Shown: piece by piece, positions 1-10,067 of the stretch
Layout: every line of letters begins with the position of its first letter
Position numbering within the stretch: the first letter of the stretch is position 1
From: an uncultured Pseudohongiella sp.
GTDB lineage: Bacteria > Pseudomonadota > Gammaproteobacteria > Pseudomonadales > Pseudohongiellaceae
DNA: 59,950 nucleotides
Assembly (NCBI GenBank): GCA_902591495.1
Contig: CACJAW010000010.1
Coordinates: 1 to 59,950, forward strand
Direction: 5' to 3'
The notes under the pieces: generated by a model
Told to the model about the DNA's origin: nothing
The model's database searches: none
What the model saw: only the letters and a program-made list of their open reading frames with translations
Made by a program: the position numbers and the translations under genes

Positions 1-931
1 CGCTGGGCTTTAAATCTGCAACCATGGGTGTTTTCTTTCCAATACGAGTGAAATCATCAAGTTCCAGATCTACTCCCATCGTATGTGCCATTGCTAGTAA
101 GTGCAGAACCGCGTTGGTGGATCCACCCAACGCAATTGTAACCTTTATAGCGTTCTCGAATGCTGAACGTGTCATGATGTCTGAGGGTTTAATATCCTGC
201 TTGATCAGGTTCATAACTGCTTCGCCTGAGTTCAAGCAGTCACGTACTTTTTCTTGAGAAATCGCATCTTGTGCTGAGCTATTAGGTAAGCTCATACCCA
301 ATGCTTCTATCGCGGACGCCATGGTATTTGCTGTGTACATTCCTCCGCATGAACCAGGTCCCGGAATGGCGGTATCTTCAATTTGCTTGAGCTGGATGTC
401 TGAAATAGAACCAGCAGCGTGAGAGCCCACAGCCTCAAAGACGGAAATTATATTTGTATGCCCGGGGCCTGGTTGGATTGTCCCACCATAAACAAACAGA
501 GAGGGTCTATTTAGTCTTGATAGTCCCATCATCAAGCCAGGCATATTCTTGTCGCACCCACCAATCGCTACAATGGCATCATGTCCCATGCAACCTGAAA
601 CGGTCTCAACACTATCTGCAATTACTTCTCGAGAAACCAGTGAGTACTTCATTCCTTCTGTACCCATAGATATACCGTCAGAGATTGTTATTGCGTTGTA
701 TATAATTCCCTTCCCGCCAGCGTCATCTGCGGCCTTATTTACATGCTCTGCCAGTTTATCGATATGCATGTTACATGGTGTAACCATGCTCCAGGTCGAG
801 CAAATTCCAATCTGTGGCTTTTTAAAATCTTCGTCGTTAAATCCAACAGCACGAAGCATAGATCTGCTTGGTGCTTGCTCAACACCATCAACAACGATGC
901 TGGAATGTCTGCGTAAATCTTTGTTATTCAT
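1..931 (-). CDS. ilvD: Dihydroxy-acid dehydratase IlvD (3' part outside window)
   Basis: Dehydrates 2,3-dihydroxy acids to 2-oxo acids, the third common step of valine and isoleucine synthesis, in the cytoplasm. The visible 310 N-terminal residues start [16 protein letters not shown]. The three expected iron-sulfur cysteine regions are present: TPCNMHID near residue 55, GGCDKNMPG near 125 and [14 protein letters not shown] near 195. This resembles the form of the family found in plants and Pseudomonas rather than the E. coli form. The ATG at 929-931 is chosen because the protein starts just before the conserved RSMLRAVGF segment. The gene runs off the left edge, so the C-terminal domain is not seen. 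It is divergent from ogt. Confidence 0.95.
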   Translation of the reverse strand, partial: MNNKDLRRHSSIVVDGVEQAPSRSMLRAVGFNDEDFKKPQIGICSTWSMVTPCNMHIDKLAEHVNKAADDAGGKGIIYNAITISDGISMGTEGMKYSLVSREVIADSVETVSGCMGHDAIVAIGGCDKNMPGLMMGLSRLNRPSLFVYGGTIQPGPGHTNIISVFEAVGSHAAGSISDIQLKQIEDTAIPGPGSCGGMYTANTMASAIEALGMSLPNSSAQDAISQEKVRDCLNSGEAVMNLIKQDIKPSDIMTRSAFENAIKVTIALGGSTNAVLHLLAMAHTMGVDLELDDFTRIGKKTPMVADLKPS

Positions 932-1131
932 GGTTATTCCGTTTAAGTAGTTTGCTAGATCTTCAAGTAAATCTTATTTTATATCGTAAGTTTGGATTTG
1001 CTCATGTAGTTCCCATCAGTTATCCACTTCTAGGCAACTTGCGTTTAGGGCGCTACTATACACAAAAAAGCTTCTTTTGTGTGCTTATGAATACGCCCTC
1101 GATTCTTGTATTTCTATACTGAATATCTTGC

Positions 1132-1617
1132 ATGAATATTTACTATGAATATTACAAATCTCCTGTTGGAAAACTCTTATTAGTGGGAGATGGTGTGAAC
1201 ATAATGAAACTAGGGTTTCCTAGTGGGAAAATGAAATTGAGGCATGAACGTAATTGGACTAAAGACGGACTTCCTTTTAAACAAGCTATTTGTCAATTAG
1301 AAGCATTTTTCGAAGGTGAGCTGAAAAGCTTCGATCTTCCATTAGTTGTTACGGGAACATCTTTTAGGAAATTAGTTTGGGCAGGGTTAATGGATATACC
1401 GTATGGCGAGACATGGAGCTATAGTCAATTGGCTAATCATATCGGGCAACCAAATGCATGTCGAGCAGTTGGTTCCGCTAATGGGGTCAATCCAATTCCG
1501 ATTATTATTCCATGCCACAGAGTGGTTGGAAGTGATGGTAGTCTCACAGGTTTTGGGGGTGGACTCAAAACAAAAGAATTCCTTTTAGAACTCGAATCAA
1601 AAAACGTTGATCGATAA
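1132..1617 (+). CDS. ogt: Methylated-DNA-[protein]-cysteine S-methyltransferase
   Basis: A suicide repair enzyme that moves the alkyl group from O6-alkylguanine in DNA to its own cysteine. The 161-residue protein has the active-site motif IIPCHRVVGSDGSLTGFGGG, with the acceptor cysteine at residue 128, and the upstream helix-turn-helix segment YGETWSYSQLA (about 91-101). The N-terminal part (YYKSPVGKLLLVGD) is the usual Ogt-type RNase H-like domain. The length fits stand-alone Ogt; there is no Ada regulatory domain. It is divergent from ilvD and followed after 144 bases by xdhC on the same strand. No LexA-like site was recognised upstream. Confidence 0.93.
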   Translation: MNIYYEYYKSPVGKLLLVGDGVNIMKLGFPSGKMKLRHERNWTKDGLPFKQAICQLEAFFEGELKSFDLPLVVTGTSFRKLVWAGLMDIPYGETWSYSQLANHIGQPNACRAVGSANGVNPIPIIIPCHRVVGSDGSLTGFGGGLKTKEFLLELESKNVDR

Positions 1618-1761
1618 AAGCCTTTAATTATCGGATTTAAAAGTTGTATGTTTGATTTTTAACAAGTTGTCCCTGAAATGCTAATATAACTTTGATTTAC
1701 GCCATTTTAATGAAAAAAGAACCTTAGTTTATATTTTTAAATTTAGTTTTGAGAGAAACGA

Positions 1762-2745
1762 GTGTTAAGTAGTCAACAGCAGATAATTTCTTTCGTAAGA
1801 GAACATTTACTTCACGAAAAGTCGGTTTGGTTGTGCACCATCTTGAAGACTTGGGGGTCGTCACCGAGGCCGATCGGCGCCATGATGGCCTGCACTCTTG
1901 ATGGTGAGTTAGTAGGGTCAATTTCAGGTGGTTGCGTTGAAGAGGATTTTTTAGAGGAGCTTCGAGAGGGAAAGCTGAAGGCTTTGTATAAGAGTCAGGC
2001 CAAACCGATAACAGTTATATACGGAGAAACGGAGGCGGAGCAGGCCCGCTTGAAATTGCCTTGCGGTGGGCAGCTGCATGTTTTGCTAGAACTTCTGGAA
2101 CCTTCAGTTGAAAATAAAAAAGTTTTTGATGAAATTGATTCTGCACTTGAGCGCCATTCAACAACGAGTAGAATCGTGAATTTATCTAATGGAAAAATAA
2201 CGGTTGGTGGTGATGATCATGCTAGAAAGAAGGCATTGGTGATTGAGAAAGAGACTATGTTTCATAGTTTAAGTCCGATGTATAAATTACTACTTCTTGG
2301 TGCCGGAGATGTCGCTAAGTATGTTGCCGAGATCGCTCTCGCTTTAGAATATCAAGTTACATTATGTGATCCTAGGCCGAATTATCTAGACAATTGGAGC
2401 GTGCAAGGTGTTGAAACTTCCTCTCGCTTACCGGATGACATAGTCAGAGAGTCCTACAATAACCCCTACAGTGGTATCGTTGCTCTTGCTCACGACCCTA
2501 GAGTAGATGATATGGCGTTAATGGAGGCTCTTAAAACCGAAGCTTTCTACGTGGGCGCCATGGGATCCGAGAGAACATCCGCAGCAAGACGGGAACGTCT
2601 TCCAGAATTAGGGTTGACGAAGGACGAAATAGATACTTTACATGCGCCGATCGGGATTGAGATTGCTAGTAAAACACCGGCAGAAATAGCCATTTCAATC
2701 ATGGCTGAGATCACCGCTGTAAGGCACGGTCTAAAATCAATCTGA
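1762..2745 (+). CDS. xdhC: XdhC/CoxI family protein
   Basis: Members of this family deliver or insert sulfurated molybdenum cofactor into xanthine dehydrogenase-type enzymes. The 327-residue protein has an N-terminal XdhC_CoxI domain (TWGSSPRPIGAMMA, then GSISGGCVEEDFLEEL) and a C-terminal Rossmann-like domain starting LLLLGAGDVAKYVAE near residue 177. The start is GTG preceded by a GAGAG ribosome site. No molybdenum hydroxylase gene lies beside it, which is odd because xdhC is usually linked to xdhAB or similar genes. mocA, moaA and moaB occur elsewhere in the window. Family assignment is firm; the partner enzyme is unknown. Confidence 0.88.
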   Translation: MLSSQQQIISFVREHLLHEKSVWLCTILKTWGSSPRPIGAMMACTLDGELVGSISGGCVEEDFLEELREGKLKALYKSQAKPITVIYGETEAEQARLKLPCGGQLHVLLELLEPSVENKKVFDEIDSALERHSTTSRIVNLSNGKITVGGDDHARKKALVIEKETMFHSLSPMYKLLLLGAGDVAKYVAEIALALEYQVTLCDPRPNYLDNWSVQGVETSSRLPDDIVRESYNNPYSGIVALAHDPRVDDMALMEALKTEAFYVGAMGSERTSAARRERLPELGLTKDEIDTLHAPIGIEIASKTPAEIAISIMAEITAVRHGLKSI

Positions 2746-2847
2746 CTAAGTAGGTTAAGTTTTTTATACCCATATAACATCAGTTAATTCGCCTACAAAA
2801 ATTATATTGCATTAGAGAACAAATGCAGTGAGGTCGCTAATACTTTA

Positions 2848-4293
2848 TTAACGCGGGCCTGCATCTGAGTAGAGTGGCCACGGATTAATTTTTTCAAGTT
2901 CAGATGCCAATTGCAAGAGCTGTGAATCGCTACCCCATGCACCTGTTAACATCACTCCGACTGGTAAGTCGTTATCGGTGCGTATCGTAGGAACGGACAT
3001 ACTTGGCTGACCGGTACCATTGTATATCGACGTAAAGCCACTATAAGCTCGAAAACGCTCTGTGTAATTTCTCATATCCCCACTATTCATATCTAGCCAT
3101 TCCAGTTCCGCAGGAGTTTTGGCTAAAACCGGAGATAGGATTAAGTCAAAAGATTTGTGAAATTCATTGAGTTGCAGCTGCGCAGTAAAGATGTCGTCTT
3201 TAGCAGACACGAGTTCCTGAGCAGTAAGCTTGCTTCCAAGTGTAGCAATTAGCCGCGTCGAATTTTCAATTAGTGCAGTTTCAAAGTTTAAATCCAACTC
3301 TTCTAACCGAGCATTAACTCGCCTGTATATGAAAGTATTGATAAGTTTGGACATGGCAGAACTTACGGGGCCATAGTTAACAGGGGACTCAATTTCTTCT
3401 ACGCGGTGACCTAATAGCTCACAATTTTTGGCACAAAGTTGCACTGCTTCCATACACTGGGAGTCTATGGGGAGGTCGAAGGGGTGTTTCGATTGTATTC
3501 CTATTTTAAGTTGGGTAGGTTTAGAATTAAGCTGTTCTAAGAAAGGACCTCTATTGTTTGGAAGCGGAAATAAATGAGGTGCTTTCAGAGTAATTAAGTC
3601 AAGTAATGCGGCACTATCTTTTACGGTTTGGCTGACCACGTGACCGACGCTCATGCCCGCCCAGCTGCCAGTCAAATCATTTTCAATACAAGTTAATCCT
3701 CTGCTTGGTTTTAGCCCAAATAAGCCGCAACATGATGCAGGTATCCGGATAGATCCGCCACCGTCGGTTGCGTGAGCAACTGGTGAAATTCCGGAGGCGA
3801 CTGCTGCTGCCGCACCGCCGCTTGAACCACCAGTAGAGAAGTCAAGATTCCATGGATTCTTAGTTTTTCCATTTGCGATCGGCTCAGTTGTGAGTGTTAA
3901 ACCAAACTCTGGTGTGTTGGTCAGGCCAAAGATGTTAAGTCCTGCTTTCTGGTATTGCTCAACAATTTTCGAAGACTTGGTTGCTCTATAATTTTGAAAT
4001 AATCGGCTTCCAAAAGTCGCTGTCAGGCCTTTTACTGTGCTTAAATCTTTGATCAAAAAAGGTAAGCCGGCAAGAGGACTGGTTTCCAAAAGATCAGGTT
4101 TTCGATCGAAACGCTTCGCTTGTTCTATAGCTTTTTCATAATTTTCTGTAACAATAGCGTTAATGTTTGGATTAACGGTTTCGGCACGGTTTATCGCAGA
4201 GAATGTCAGCTCTTCCGCAGTGAATTCTTTATCCCGTAAATTCTTACAAAGAGAAAGGGCGTCACGCCCAAGATAATCATCGGAACTCAGCAT
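2848..4293 (-). CDS. Amidase signature family amidohydrolase
   Basis: A 481-residue amidase signature enzyme that should hydrolyse a carboxylic amide. The Ser-cisSer-Lys triad is visible: Lys82 in FLIKDL, cis-Ser157 in STGGSSGGAAAA, and nucleophile Ser181 in DGGGSIRIPAS, with the spacing known from fatty acid amide hydrolase. The N-terminal region resembles the aryl-acylamidase / 6-aminohexanoate cyclic dimer hydrolase group rather than GatA, and gatB/gatC are absent nearby. There is no signal peptide, so it is probably cytoplasmic. It is convergent with xdhC and lies 74 bases downstream of pyrB on the same strand. The substrate cannot be told from sequence. Confidence 0.88.
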   Translation of the reverse strand: MLSSDDYLGRDALSLCKNLRDKEFTAEELTFSAINRAETVNPNINAIVTENYEKAIEQAKRFDRKPDLLETSPLAGLPFLIKDLSTVKGLTATFGSRLFQNYRATKSSKIVEQYQKAGLNIFGLTNTPEFGLTLTTEPIANGKTKNPWNLDFSTGGSSGGAAAAVASGISPVAHATDGGGSIRIPASCCGLFGLKPSRGLTCIENDLTGSWAGMSVGHVVSQTVKDSAALLDLITLKAPHLFPLPNNRGPFLEQLNSKPTQLKIGIQSKHPFDLPIDSQCMEAVQLCAKNCELLGHRVEEIESPVNYGPVSSAMSKLINTFIYRRVNARLEELDLNFETALIENSTRLIATLGSKLTAQELVSAKDDIFTAQLQLNEFHKSFDLILSPVLAKTPAELEWLDMNSGDMRNYTERFRAYSGFTSIYNGTGQPSMSVPTIRTDNDLPVGVMLTGAWGSDSQLLQLASELEKINPWPLYSDAGPR

Positions 4294-4367
4294 TTTTAGG
4301 GCATCTCATTACGTCTTGAATCCTGTCAATTTCTATTTGAACAAGATGTATTAAAAATACTACTGGT

Positions 4368-5384
4368 TCAATTAAACCTCTTCTCTGTATACCAACCCAC
4401 AGCCATCGAATTATCGTTAACTTTCTCAGCAACGTTTAAAATCAGCGCAAACAGTGCCATCCTGATCAGTACCCCGTTGTCCGTTTGCCTAAATATTGCA
4501 AGATTGGGGTGTTGGTTTAAATCATGATCAAGCTCATTTGCCTCTTCTCTTGAGTCCCTTGGTAATGGATGCATGATAACCGTATTTGGCTGACAATTTC
4601 TTGTATAGATCGCCTGATTTAACCTAAAGCGGCCTCGATAAATACTAGCTTCTAGTTTTGTACTGAAACGTTCCTCTTGTATGCGTGTTAGATAAATTGT
4701 GTCATTGTCGTTCAGCCCAGACTCCATATCGTCAGTTTCCGTGACGGTATGCCCTGCTTTTGTAAGACTGTCGACTATTTTTCTAGGCATCTTTAATTCT
4801 TCTGGAGAGATCAATGTAAATTTAATGCTTTTATAAAGGTGAAGTAATTGGGATAGGGAGTGCACAGTTCTTCCATGCTTTAAATCTCCGACCATGGCGA
4901 TGCTCATCCCATCTATTTGAAGCGACTTTGAATCGAGCTCCTTCTTTATCGTATAAAGGTCCAAGAGAGCTTGGGAAGGATGTTCGTTAGCGCCATCTCC
5001 ACCATTAATCACAGGAACTCGACTCGCTTTTGAAAATTCCTCTACAGAGCCCGCTTGCGGGTGTCGCATAACAATGACATCACTATAACCAGATAGCACT
5101 CGAGCTGTGTCGTACAAAGATTCTCCTTTGACTATTGAAGATGTCTCAATATCGGTGGTTTCTCGAACATGGCCGCCCAGCAGATTGAAGGCGCATCCAA
5201 AACTGACTCTGGTGCGAGTGCTTGGCTCAAAAAACATATTGCCGAGAATTGCACCCTCTAAAACTTTTGTAATTAGCTCACGGTGTGCGAAAGGCCCCAT
5301 AGAATCTGCAACTTCGAAAACTTTTTCGACATCTTCACGTTCGAACTGTTTAACACTAATAATATGTGCGCCGCGAAAATCCAT
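4368..5384 (-). CDS. pyrB: Aspartate carbamoyltransferase catalytic subunit
   Basis: Condenses carbamoyl phosphate with aspartate to N-carbamoyl-aspartate, the first committed pyrimidine step. The 338-residue protein has the carbamoyl phosphate motif FFEPSTRTRVSF (51-62), Lys86 in VKGESL, HPSQALLDLY (135-144) and the late HPLPRDSREEANELD motif. It is somewhat longer than the roughly 310-residue E. coli chain because of N- and C-terminal extensions. No pyrI regulatory subunit and no inactive pyrC-like partner are adjacent, so the holoenzyme type is open. It is divergent from sbcB. Another pyrimidine gene, pyrC, lies near 24.1 kb. Confidence 0.94.
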   Translation of the reverse strand: MDFRGAHIISVKQFEREDVEKVFEVADSMGPFAHRELITKVLEGAILGNMFFEPSTRTRVSFGCAFNLLGGHVRETTDIETSSIVKGESLYDTARVLSGYSDVIVMRHPQAGSVEEFSKASRVPVINGGDGANEHPSQALLDLYTIKKELDSKSLQIDGMSIAMVGDLKHGRTVHSLSQLLHLYKSIKFTLISPEELKMPRKIVDSLTKAGHTVTETDDMESGLNDNDTIYLTRIQEERFSTKLEASIYRGRFRLNQAIYTRNCQPNTVIMHPLPRDSREEANELDHDLNQHPNLAIFRQTDNGVLIRMALFALILNVAEKVNDNSMAVGWYTEKRFN

Positions 5385-5536
5385 AATAGAATCGCTTCTT
5401 ATTGCAAGTCCGCTTTATTGCGGAATTTCTATTAATATACCAAGATACGGGTATGGTACTACATCTCGGGCTGTGATTGCAGGTAAGATCTAAGTCTACG
5501 TTTTCAAGACATCTATCCCATAGGTAATTTCTCTAT

Positions 5537-6946
5537 ATGAGCTCTTCAAGTATTTACTGGTATGATTTCGAAACTTTTGGCGCAAACCCGCAAAAAGATC
5601 GAGTATGCCAATTTGCAGGAGTTCGGACAGACGAAAACCTAAATATCGTAAGCGATCCCTTGGTAATTTTTTGTAAGCCGTCAGATGATTTTCTTCCAAA
5701 TCCATTTGCGTGCTTGATAACAGGAATTACACCTCAGACAGCATTAGCCAAAGGCATTAATGAGTTTGAGTTCACTCGAAAAATTAATGAAGAATTTTCT
5801 ACCCCAAACACTTGCGTTGTTGGTTACAACAATATCAAGTTTGATGACGAGTTTATGCGTCGCTTGTTGTATCGCAATCTATTTGATCCCTATGAACGAG
5901 AATATAAAAATCAAAATTCACGCTGGGATATTATTGATATGGTGCGTTTATGCGGGGCTGTTCGTCCTGAGGGTATAGAATGGCCTCGGACCAAAAGCGG
6001 TCGGAAATCTTTTAAACTTGATCAGTTAACTGTGAAAAATGGCATCGAGCATGGTGATGCGCATGATGCTTTAGCTGATGTGCTTGCTACTATTGAAATC
6101 GCTAAGCTGATAAAGACAAGGCAGCCTAAACTATTTGAATATGTATTCAGTCTGCGTGATAAAAATAAAGTCCGCGCTATTGCTTCAAAAGCAGATAAAC
6201 CAATTCTACATATTGCAACCAGGTACTCTTCCCAAAGAGGTTATTTGGGACTTGTTCTGCCAATATGTGCGCATCCAATAATAAGAAATAGATTTATAGT
6301 TTTCAATCTCAGTCAAGATCCTAGTAATTGGATCGGGCTTGAAGCCGAAGAGATTGAACATAGAATTCAAACCCATGGCATTAATCCATTTGGGTTAATT
6401 TCTGTCTCTAGTTGCCCGATTGTAGTCACTCCCAAAATTTTGACTGAATCGGCTATTAAAGAATATGGCTTAGATCTAAATAGTAGCTTGGAAAACGCGA
6501 GGAGTCTCCAAAAAAGTCAGACCATTAAAGCGGCACTTTCAAGAATATATTCAGAAAGAGTAGAAGAGAAGGAATCTGATCCTGACTTAATGATCTATCA
6601 GGGTTTTTTTGGTGATCGTGATAAAGCTTTGATGGAAACAATCAGAAATACAAAACCAGCAGACTTGGGACGATTAGATTTACCATTCGATGATCATCGT
6701 TTGGATGAACTATTTTTTCGTTATAGAGCAAGAAATTTTAGAGAGACTTTGACAAGTGATGAAGTGGCCAGATGGAATAAATACCGAAATAATAAATTCA
6801 AAAATGATAATTTATTTCAGCAATTTGAGAATGATATGGAAGAGGCGGCTATTCATGTGGAGAAAACAAAAATCAAGAACGGTAGTCGCATATTGGCAGA
6901 GTTAGAAGTATATGCGAATCAGGTTAGAGGATCTTTAAGGCCGTAA
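5537..6946 (+). CDS. sbcB: Exodeoxyribonuclease I
   Basis: A 3'-5' single-strand DNA exonuclease used in recombination and mismatch repair. The 469 residues are close to the E. coli length of 475. The DEDD exonuclease motifs are in order: YWYDFETFG (residues 8-16), VGYNNIKFDDEFMRR near 95 and HGDAHDALADVLATIEIA near 175. The RWDIIDMVRLCGAVRPEGIEWP stretch splits as RWDIIDMVRLCGAV and RPEGIEWP and is characteristic of the family. The C-terminal part carries the SH3-like and helical regions. Its 3' end overlaps the convergent amidohydrolase gene by 28 bases. Confidence 0.95.
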   Translation: MSSSSIYWYDFETFGANPQKDRVCQFAGVRTDENLNIVSDPLVIFCKPSDDFLPNPFACLITGITPQTALAKGINEFEFTRKINEEFSTPNTCVVGYNNIKFDDEFMRRLLYRNLFDPYEREYKNQNSRWDIIDMVRLCGAVRPEGIEWPRTKSGRKSFKLDQLTVKNGIEHGDAHDALADVLATIEIAKLIKTRQPKLFEYVFSLRDKNKVRAIASKADKPILHIATRYSSQRGYLGLVLPICAHPIIRNRFIVFNLSQDPSNWIGLEAEEIEHRIQTHGINPFGLISVSSCPIVVTPKILTESAIKEYGLDLNSSLENARSLQKSQTIKAALSRIYSERVEEKESDPDLMIYQGFFGDRDKALMETIRNTKPADLGRLDLPFDDHRLDELFFRYRARNFRETLTSDEVARWNKYRNNKFKNDNLFQQFENDMEEAAIHVEKTKIKNGSRILAELEVYANQVRGSLRP

Positions 6947-7935
6947 GTTCGTAATGCTACATCATGAAAGAGATCCCGCTTTTCTTCTTCGCTAAAAGAG
7001 CGGACTATCCTTTTAAAAGAGTTCCAGAGGACGTTGTAGCTACATGAGATTTTGTCAACGGGGAAGTTGCTTTCAAACATGCAACGTTTGGTCCCAAAGC
7101 GTTCTATGCAAAAGTTGAAATATGGCGCTGTAGCGTCTGCTAAGTCAGCAGAATTTGGTGGTTTGTCTTTTTTGTGCCACCCGAAACCCGTTGTTGCCAT
7201 AGATAGCCCACCGAGTTTTACAACTACATTTTCACACTCAGCGAGTTCATTCATAGTTTTTTTCCAAGATTGAAACACGCTCTGTCTTTGAGTTTGATAG
7301 GGCCCTATTCCTAAAGGGCCACCCACGTGATCGAGAACGATAATTTGATTTGGAAACGATTTGGCAAGCTTAAGGAGGTCCTCATGCTGCGGGTGATAAA
7401 GCCACGCGTCAAACGTAAATCCATAGTCAAGTAATTTAGCGAACCCCTTTTGAAAGGTTTTATCTAAATATAGAAACCTCATTGGGTTGGTATGAGAATT
7501 TCTGATCTGATCACTTGGATCCCATCCGGACGCATGACGAATGCCCTTAAATCTATCTGGACTCGTTTCCAAATGCGCGTCAAATACTTGCTCTACTGAA
7601 TCACCAAGTAGAAGATCGGCGAAGCCAACTATAGCCTTCGCAATGTTAGTATGGGTGTTGCTTTCAGTATTTGCTGTTGCAAGCTTATCAATAAACGCTG
7701 TTTCTCCAACGGGCGCCAATGCTTTTGTTGAATTCCTACGGTACTCTGACATGCACTCTACAAAAACCGTCGAAGTAACATTATGTCCAGTCTTGGTGTC
7801 ATTGAGTAACTCTTCGGTTAAGTAAGTGCTATCCGGGTGTTGCCAAAGATGATGATGAGGGTCGCATATCTTTAAATTTGGCTCCAAGGTCTCTTCTTCT
7901 TCTTCAGTTTCTAACCATTTCTCATTGACTGGCAT
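6919..7935 (-). CDS. Amidohydrolase 2 family (COG3618-type TIM-barrel hydrolase)
   Basis: A predicted metal-dependent hydrolase of the amidohydrolase_2 group, whose characterised relatives hydrolyse lactones or decarboxylate acids. The 338-residue protein has the N-terminal metal motif CDPHHHLWQHPD (about 23-34), a mid-barrel LDHVGGPLG and the late MFESNFPVDK with the expected acidic residue. The first 20 residues are highly acidic (TEEEEETLE), outside the barrel. A strong GAGGGGGC ribosome site precedes the ATG. The gene is convergent with sbcB, sharing 28 bases, and divergent from the ABC exporter. No pathway neighbours reveal the substrate. Confidence 0.85.
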   Translation of the reverse strand: MPVNEKWLETEEEEETLEPNLKICDPHHHLWQHPDSTYLTEELLNDTKTGHNVTSTVFVECMSEYRRNSTKALAPVGETAFIDKLATANTESNTHTNIAKAIVGFADLLLGDSVEQVFDAHLETSPDRFKGIRHASGWDPSDQIRNSHTNPMRFLYLDKTFQKGFAKLLDYGFTFDAWLYHPQHEDLLKLAKSFPNQIIVLDHVGGPLGIGPYQTQRQSVFQSWKKTMNELAECENVVVKLGGLSMATTGFGWHKKDKPPNSADLADATAPYFNFCIERFGTKRCMFESNFPVDKISCSYNVLWNSFKRIVRSFSEEEKRDLFHDVALRTYGLKDPLT

Positions 7936-8239
7936 CTCGCCCCCTCTAAGTTGCAGAGTAGTTAGTCATTTTAATTATGATACTACCTAAAGGTTATTAT
8001 TTTAAAATCTAAAAATTCTCATATAAAGCATTATTTCTTTCTAGTCTTATCATAGAGGATGATGACTGCTATGGTTCTCTTAAGTTCTTCAGTATGGTCT
8101 TGACTTACCAATTAAGTGGAAGTTTATTTATTACGAAATTATCTAAATTTATGCTGGCTAGGAAATTTTGTTCTGTTCTACTAATCATTACTAAATTACT
8201 TCACTTATGTGTTGCTTTTGAAACCTGGGCTGCTATGTT
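7936..8239. other. Divergent intergenic region, amidohydrolase / ABC exporter
   Basis: This AT-rich spacer separates two divergent genes. A possible sigma70 promoter for the ABC exporter is TTGACT at 8100-8105, a 17-base spacer, then TTTATT at 8123-8128; the -10 is weak. No RNA gene, repeat or long open frame was seen. Confidence 0.35.
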
Positions 8240-9991
8240 GTGCGGATGGTCAAGGATTCAGGCAGTAGACTAGTTACGCGAGCTTTTGCTTTTCTTAAAC
8301 CTTATCGGAAGCAGATTTTTTGGGCGAGTCTGGCGCTAATTTTCACGGCAGCGCTGAACTTGGTGCTGGTCCAATATATTCGCATAATTGTCGATCAGGG
8401 CTTTGTGGCCAGCTCTACGGCTTCATTAAGTCAAGCTATAGTCGGCTTTATCATTGTAGCGGTTCTTCAAGCGTTGGGTACTTTTGCGCGCTTTTATTGG
8501 GTGACTTGGTTAGGCGAGCGTGTTACAGCTGATCTTCGTAAGAAGGTATTTTCTCATATTATATGGCTTCAGCCAGCATACTTCGAAGAGAACCTTAGCG
8601 GAGAGATTCAATCTAGGATTACTACTGATACTACCCTTATCCAGTCAGTGATTGGCTCATCTGTTTCTATTGCGCTTCGCAATCTTCTTTTGATGCTCGG
8701 AGGCATTATATTTTTATTCATTACCAACCCTAAGCTCACCAGTATAGTTCTAGTGAGCATCCCATTTGTTTTAGGGCCGATAATATATCTTGGTAGAAGA
8801 GTGAGGAGATTATCTAGAAAAAGTCAAGATCAAGTTGCTAACGTGAGTGCATATGTTGGAGAGAGTATTCAGCAGATAAAAACCGTTCAAGCATATAACC
8901 ATCAAAAATTTGATACCGATCAGTTTGCCACTCATGTAGAAAATACATTTCAAGTTGCCTTAAAACGAATTAAAACAAACTCTGTTCTAATTACTGTTGT
9001 CATGACATTAGTATTTGTGGCTGTTGGTATCATGATTTGGGTTGGAGGCCTAGACGTGATAAATGGAACAATGTCTCCTGGAGAGTTAACCGCTTTTATT
9101 GTTTACGCAGTCATGGTTGCAATATCTGTGGCAGCAATTAGTGGAGTATTAAGTGAATTACAAAGAGCGGCAGGGGCGTTAGAGAGATTGTTTGAACTGC
9201 TCAGTGCTAAAATTGAAATTAGATCGCCGCTTAATCCGAAAAGTTTAGACAAAAATGTAAAAGGCACTTTATCAATAGAGAATCTTAATTTTTTTTATCC
9301 CACTCGACGAGACATGCCGGCACTAAGAGATGTGTGTCTTAAGATCGACCCAGGAGAGGTCGTGGCCTTAGTGGGTCCTTCTGGAGCTGGCAAGTCTACA
9401 TTATTCGATCTTATATTAAGACTATATGACGCGACTTCTGGAGCAATTTGCCTAGATGGTGTTGATATCAGAGAGTTTGATCTCGTTGAGCTGAGAAATC
9501 TCTTCGCACTTGTTTCTCAACAGCCTGCAATTTTTACCGGAAATGTCTCTGAAAACATTCGCTATGGAAACCCTCATGCTGGCAAGGAATGGGTGAAAAA
9601 AGCGGCTATTTCAGCTTTTGCAGATAATTTTATTGAAGAATTACCAGAAAAGTACGAAACCTTTCTAGGAGAGTCTGGAGTCAGGCTATCTGGAGGTCAG
9701 AAACAACGTATAGCTATATCGCGAGCAGTATTAAAAGACCCTAAGATATTACTTTTAGATGAAGCGACCAGTGCCCTAGACGCTGAAAGTGAAAGACAAG
9801 TGCAGATAGCTTTGGATGAGTTGATGAAAAATCGAACTGCTCTCATAATTGCCCACCGTTTAGCGACAGTTAAAAATGTTGATCGAATAATTGTGATGGA
9901 TAAAGGGACTGTGGTAGCTCAAGGAACCCATGATGAGCTAATAAAATCTAACCAACTTTATTCGAATTTGGCTAGATTACAATTTTCTTAA
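8240..9991 (+). CDS. MsbA/ABCB-type ABC exporter (fused permease-ATPase)
   Basis: A half-transporter expected to act as a homodimer in the inner membrane, exporting a lipid or hydrophobic compound. Residues about 1-310 form the six-helix transmembrane domain. The ATPase domain follows with Walker A LVGPSGAGKST near residue 377, ABC signature RLSGGQKQRIAISRA near 488, Walker B ILLLDEATSALD near 510 and the H-loop IIAHRLATV. At 583 residues it matches MsbA length. The start is GTG at 8240 or ATG at 8246; both are plausible. lpxK, which often follows msbA, is not adjacent, so the lipid A flippase role is not assigned. An acyltransferase gene follows after 76 bases. Confidence 0.88.
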   Translation: MRMVKDSGSRLVTRAFAFLKPYRKQIFWASLALIFTAALNLVLVQYIRIIVDQGFVASSTASLSQAIVGFIIVAVLQALGTFARFYWVTWLGERVTADLRKKVFSHIIWLQPAYFEENLSGEIQSRITTDTTLIQSVIGSSVSIALRNLLLMLGGIIFLFITNPKLTSIVLVSIPFVLGPIIYLGRRVRRLSRKSQDQVANVSAYVGESIQQIKTVQAYNHQKFDTDQFATHVENTFQVALKRIKTNSVLITVVMTLVFVAVGIMIWVGGLDVINGTMSPGELTAFIVYAVMVAISVAAISGVLSELQRAAGALERLFELLSAKIEIRSPLNPKSLDKNVKGTLSIENLNFFYPTRRDMPALRDVCLKIDPGEVVALVGPSGAGKSTLFDLILRLYDATSGAICLDGVDIREFDLVELRNLFALVSQQPAIFTGNVSENIRYGNPHAGKEWVKKAAISAFADNFIEELPEKYETFLGESGVRLSGGQKQRIAISRAVLKDPKILLLDEATSALDAESERQVQIALDELMKNRTALIIAHRLATVKNVDRIIVMDKGTVVAQGTHDELIKSNQLYSNLARLQFS

Positions 9992-10067
9992 TTGATCATT
10001 TCGAAGTTTAAAGTGAATAAAGATACAAAAGAAAGTGAAAGGTTCTTTTTATAGAGTGGGATGAATT

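Noticed and set aside
1018-1027. DnaA-box-like TTATCCACT near ilvD
   Set aside because: Single site with one mismatch and no dnaA, dnaN or other origin features nearby.
1060-1082. Inverted repeat ACACAAAA ... TTTTGTGT upstream of ilvD/ogt
   Set aside because: Stem is weak A/T pairing with no T-run after it; chance is likely in AT-rich spacer.
5409-5424. Hairpin TCCGC-TTTATT-GCGGA upstream of pyrB
   Set aside because: Only five base pairs and no T-run in the pyrB direction; not enough for a pyrimidine attenuator.
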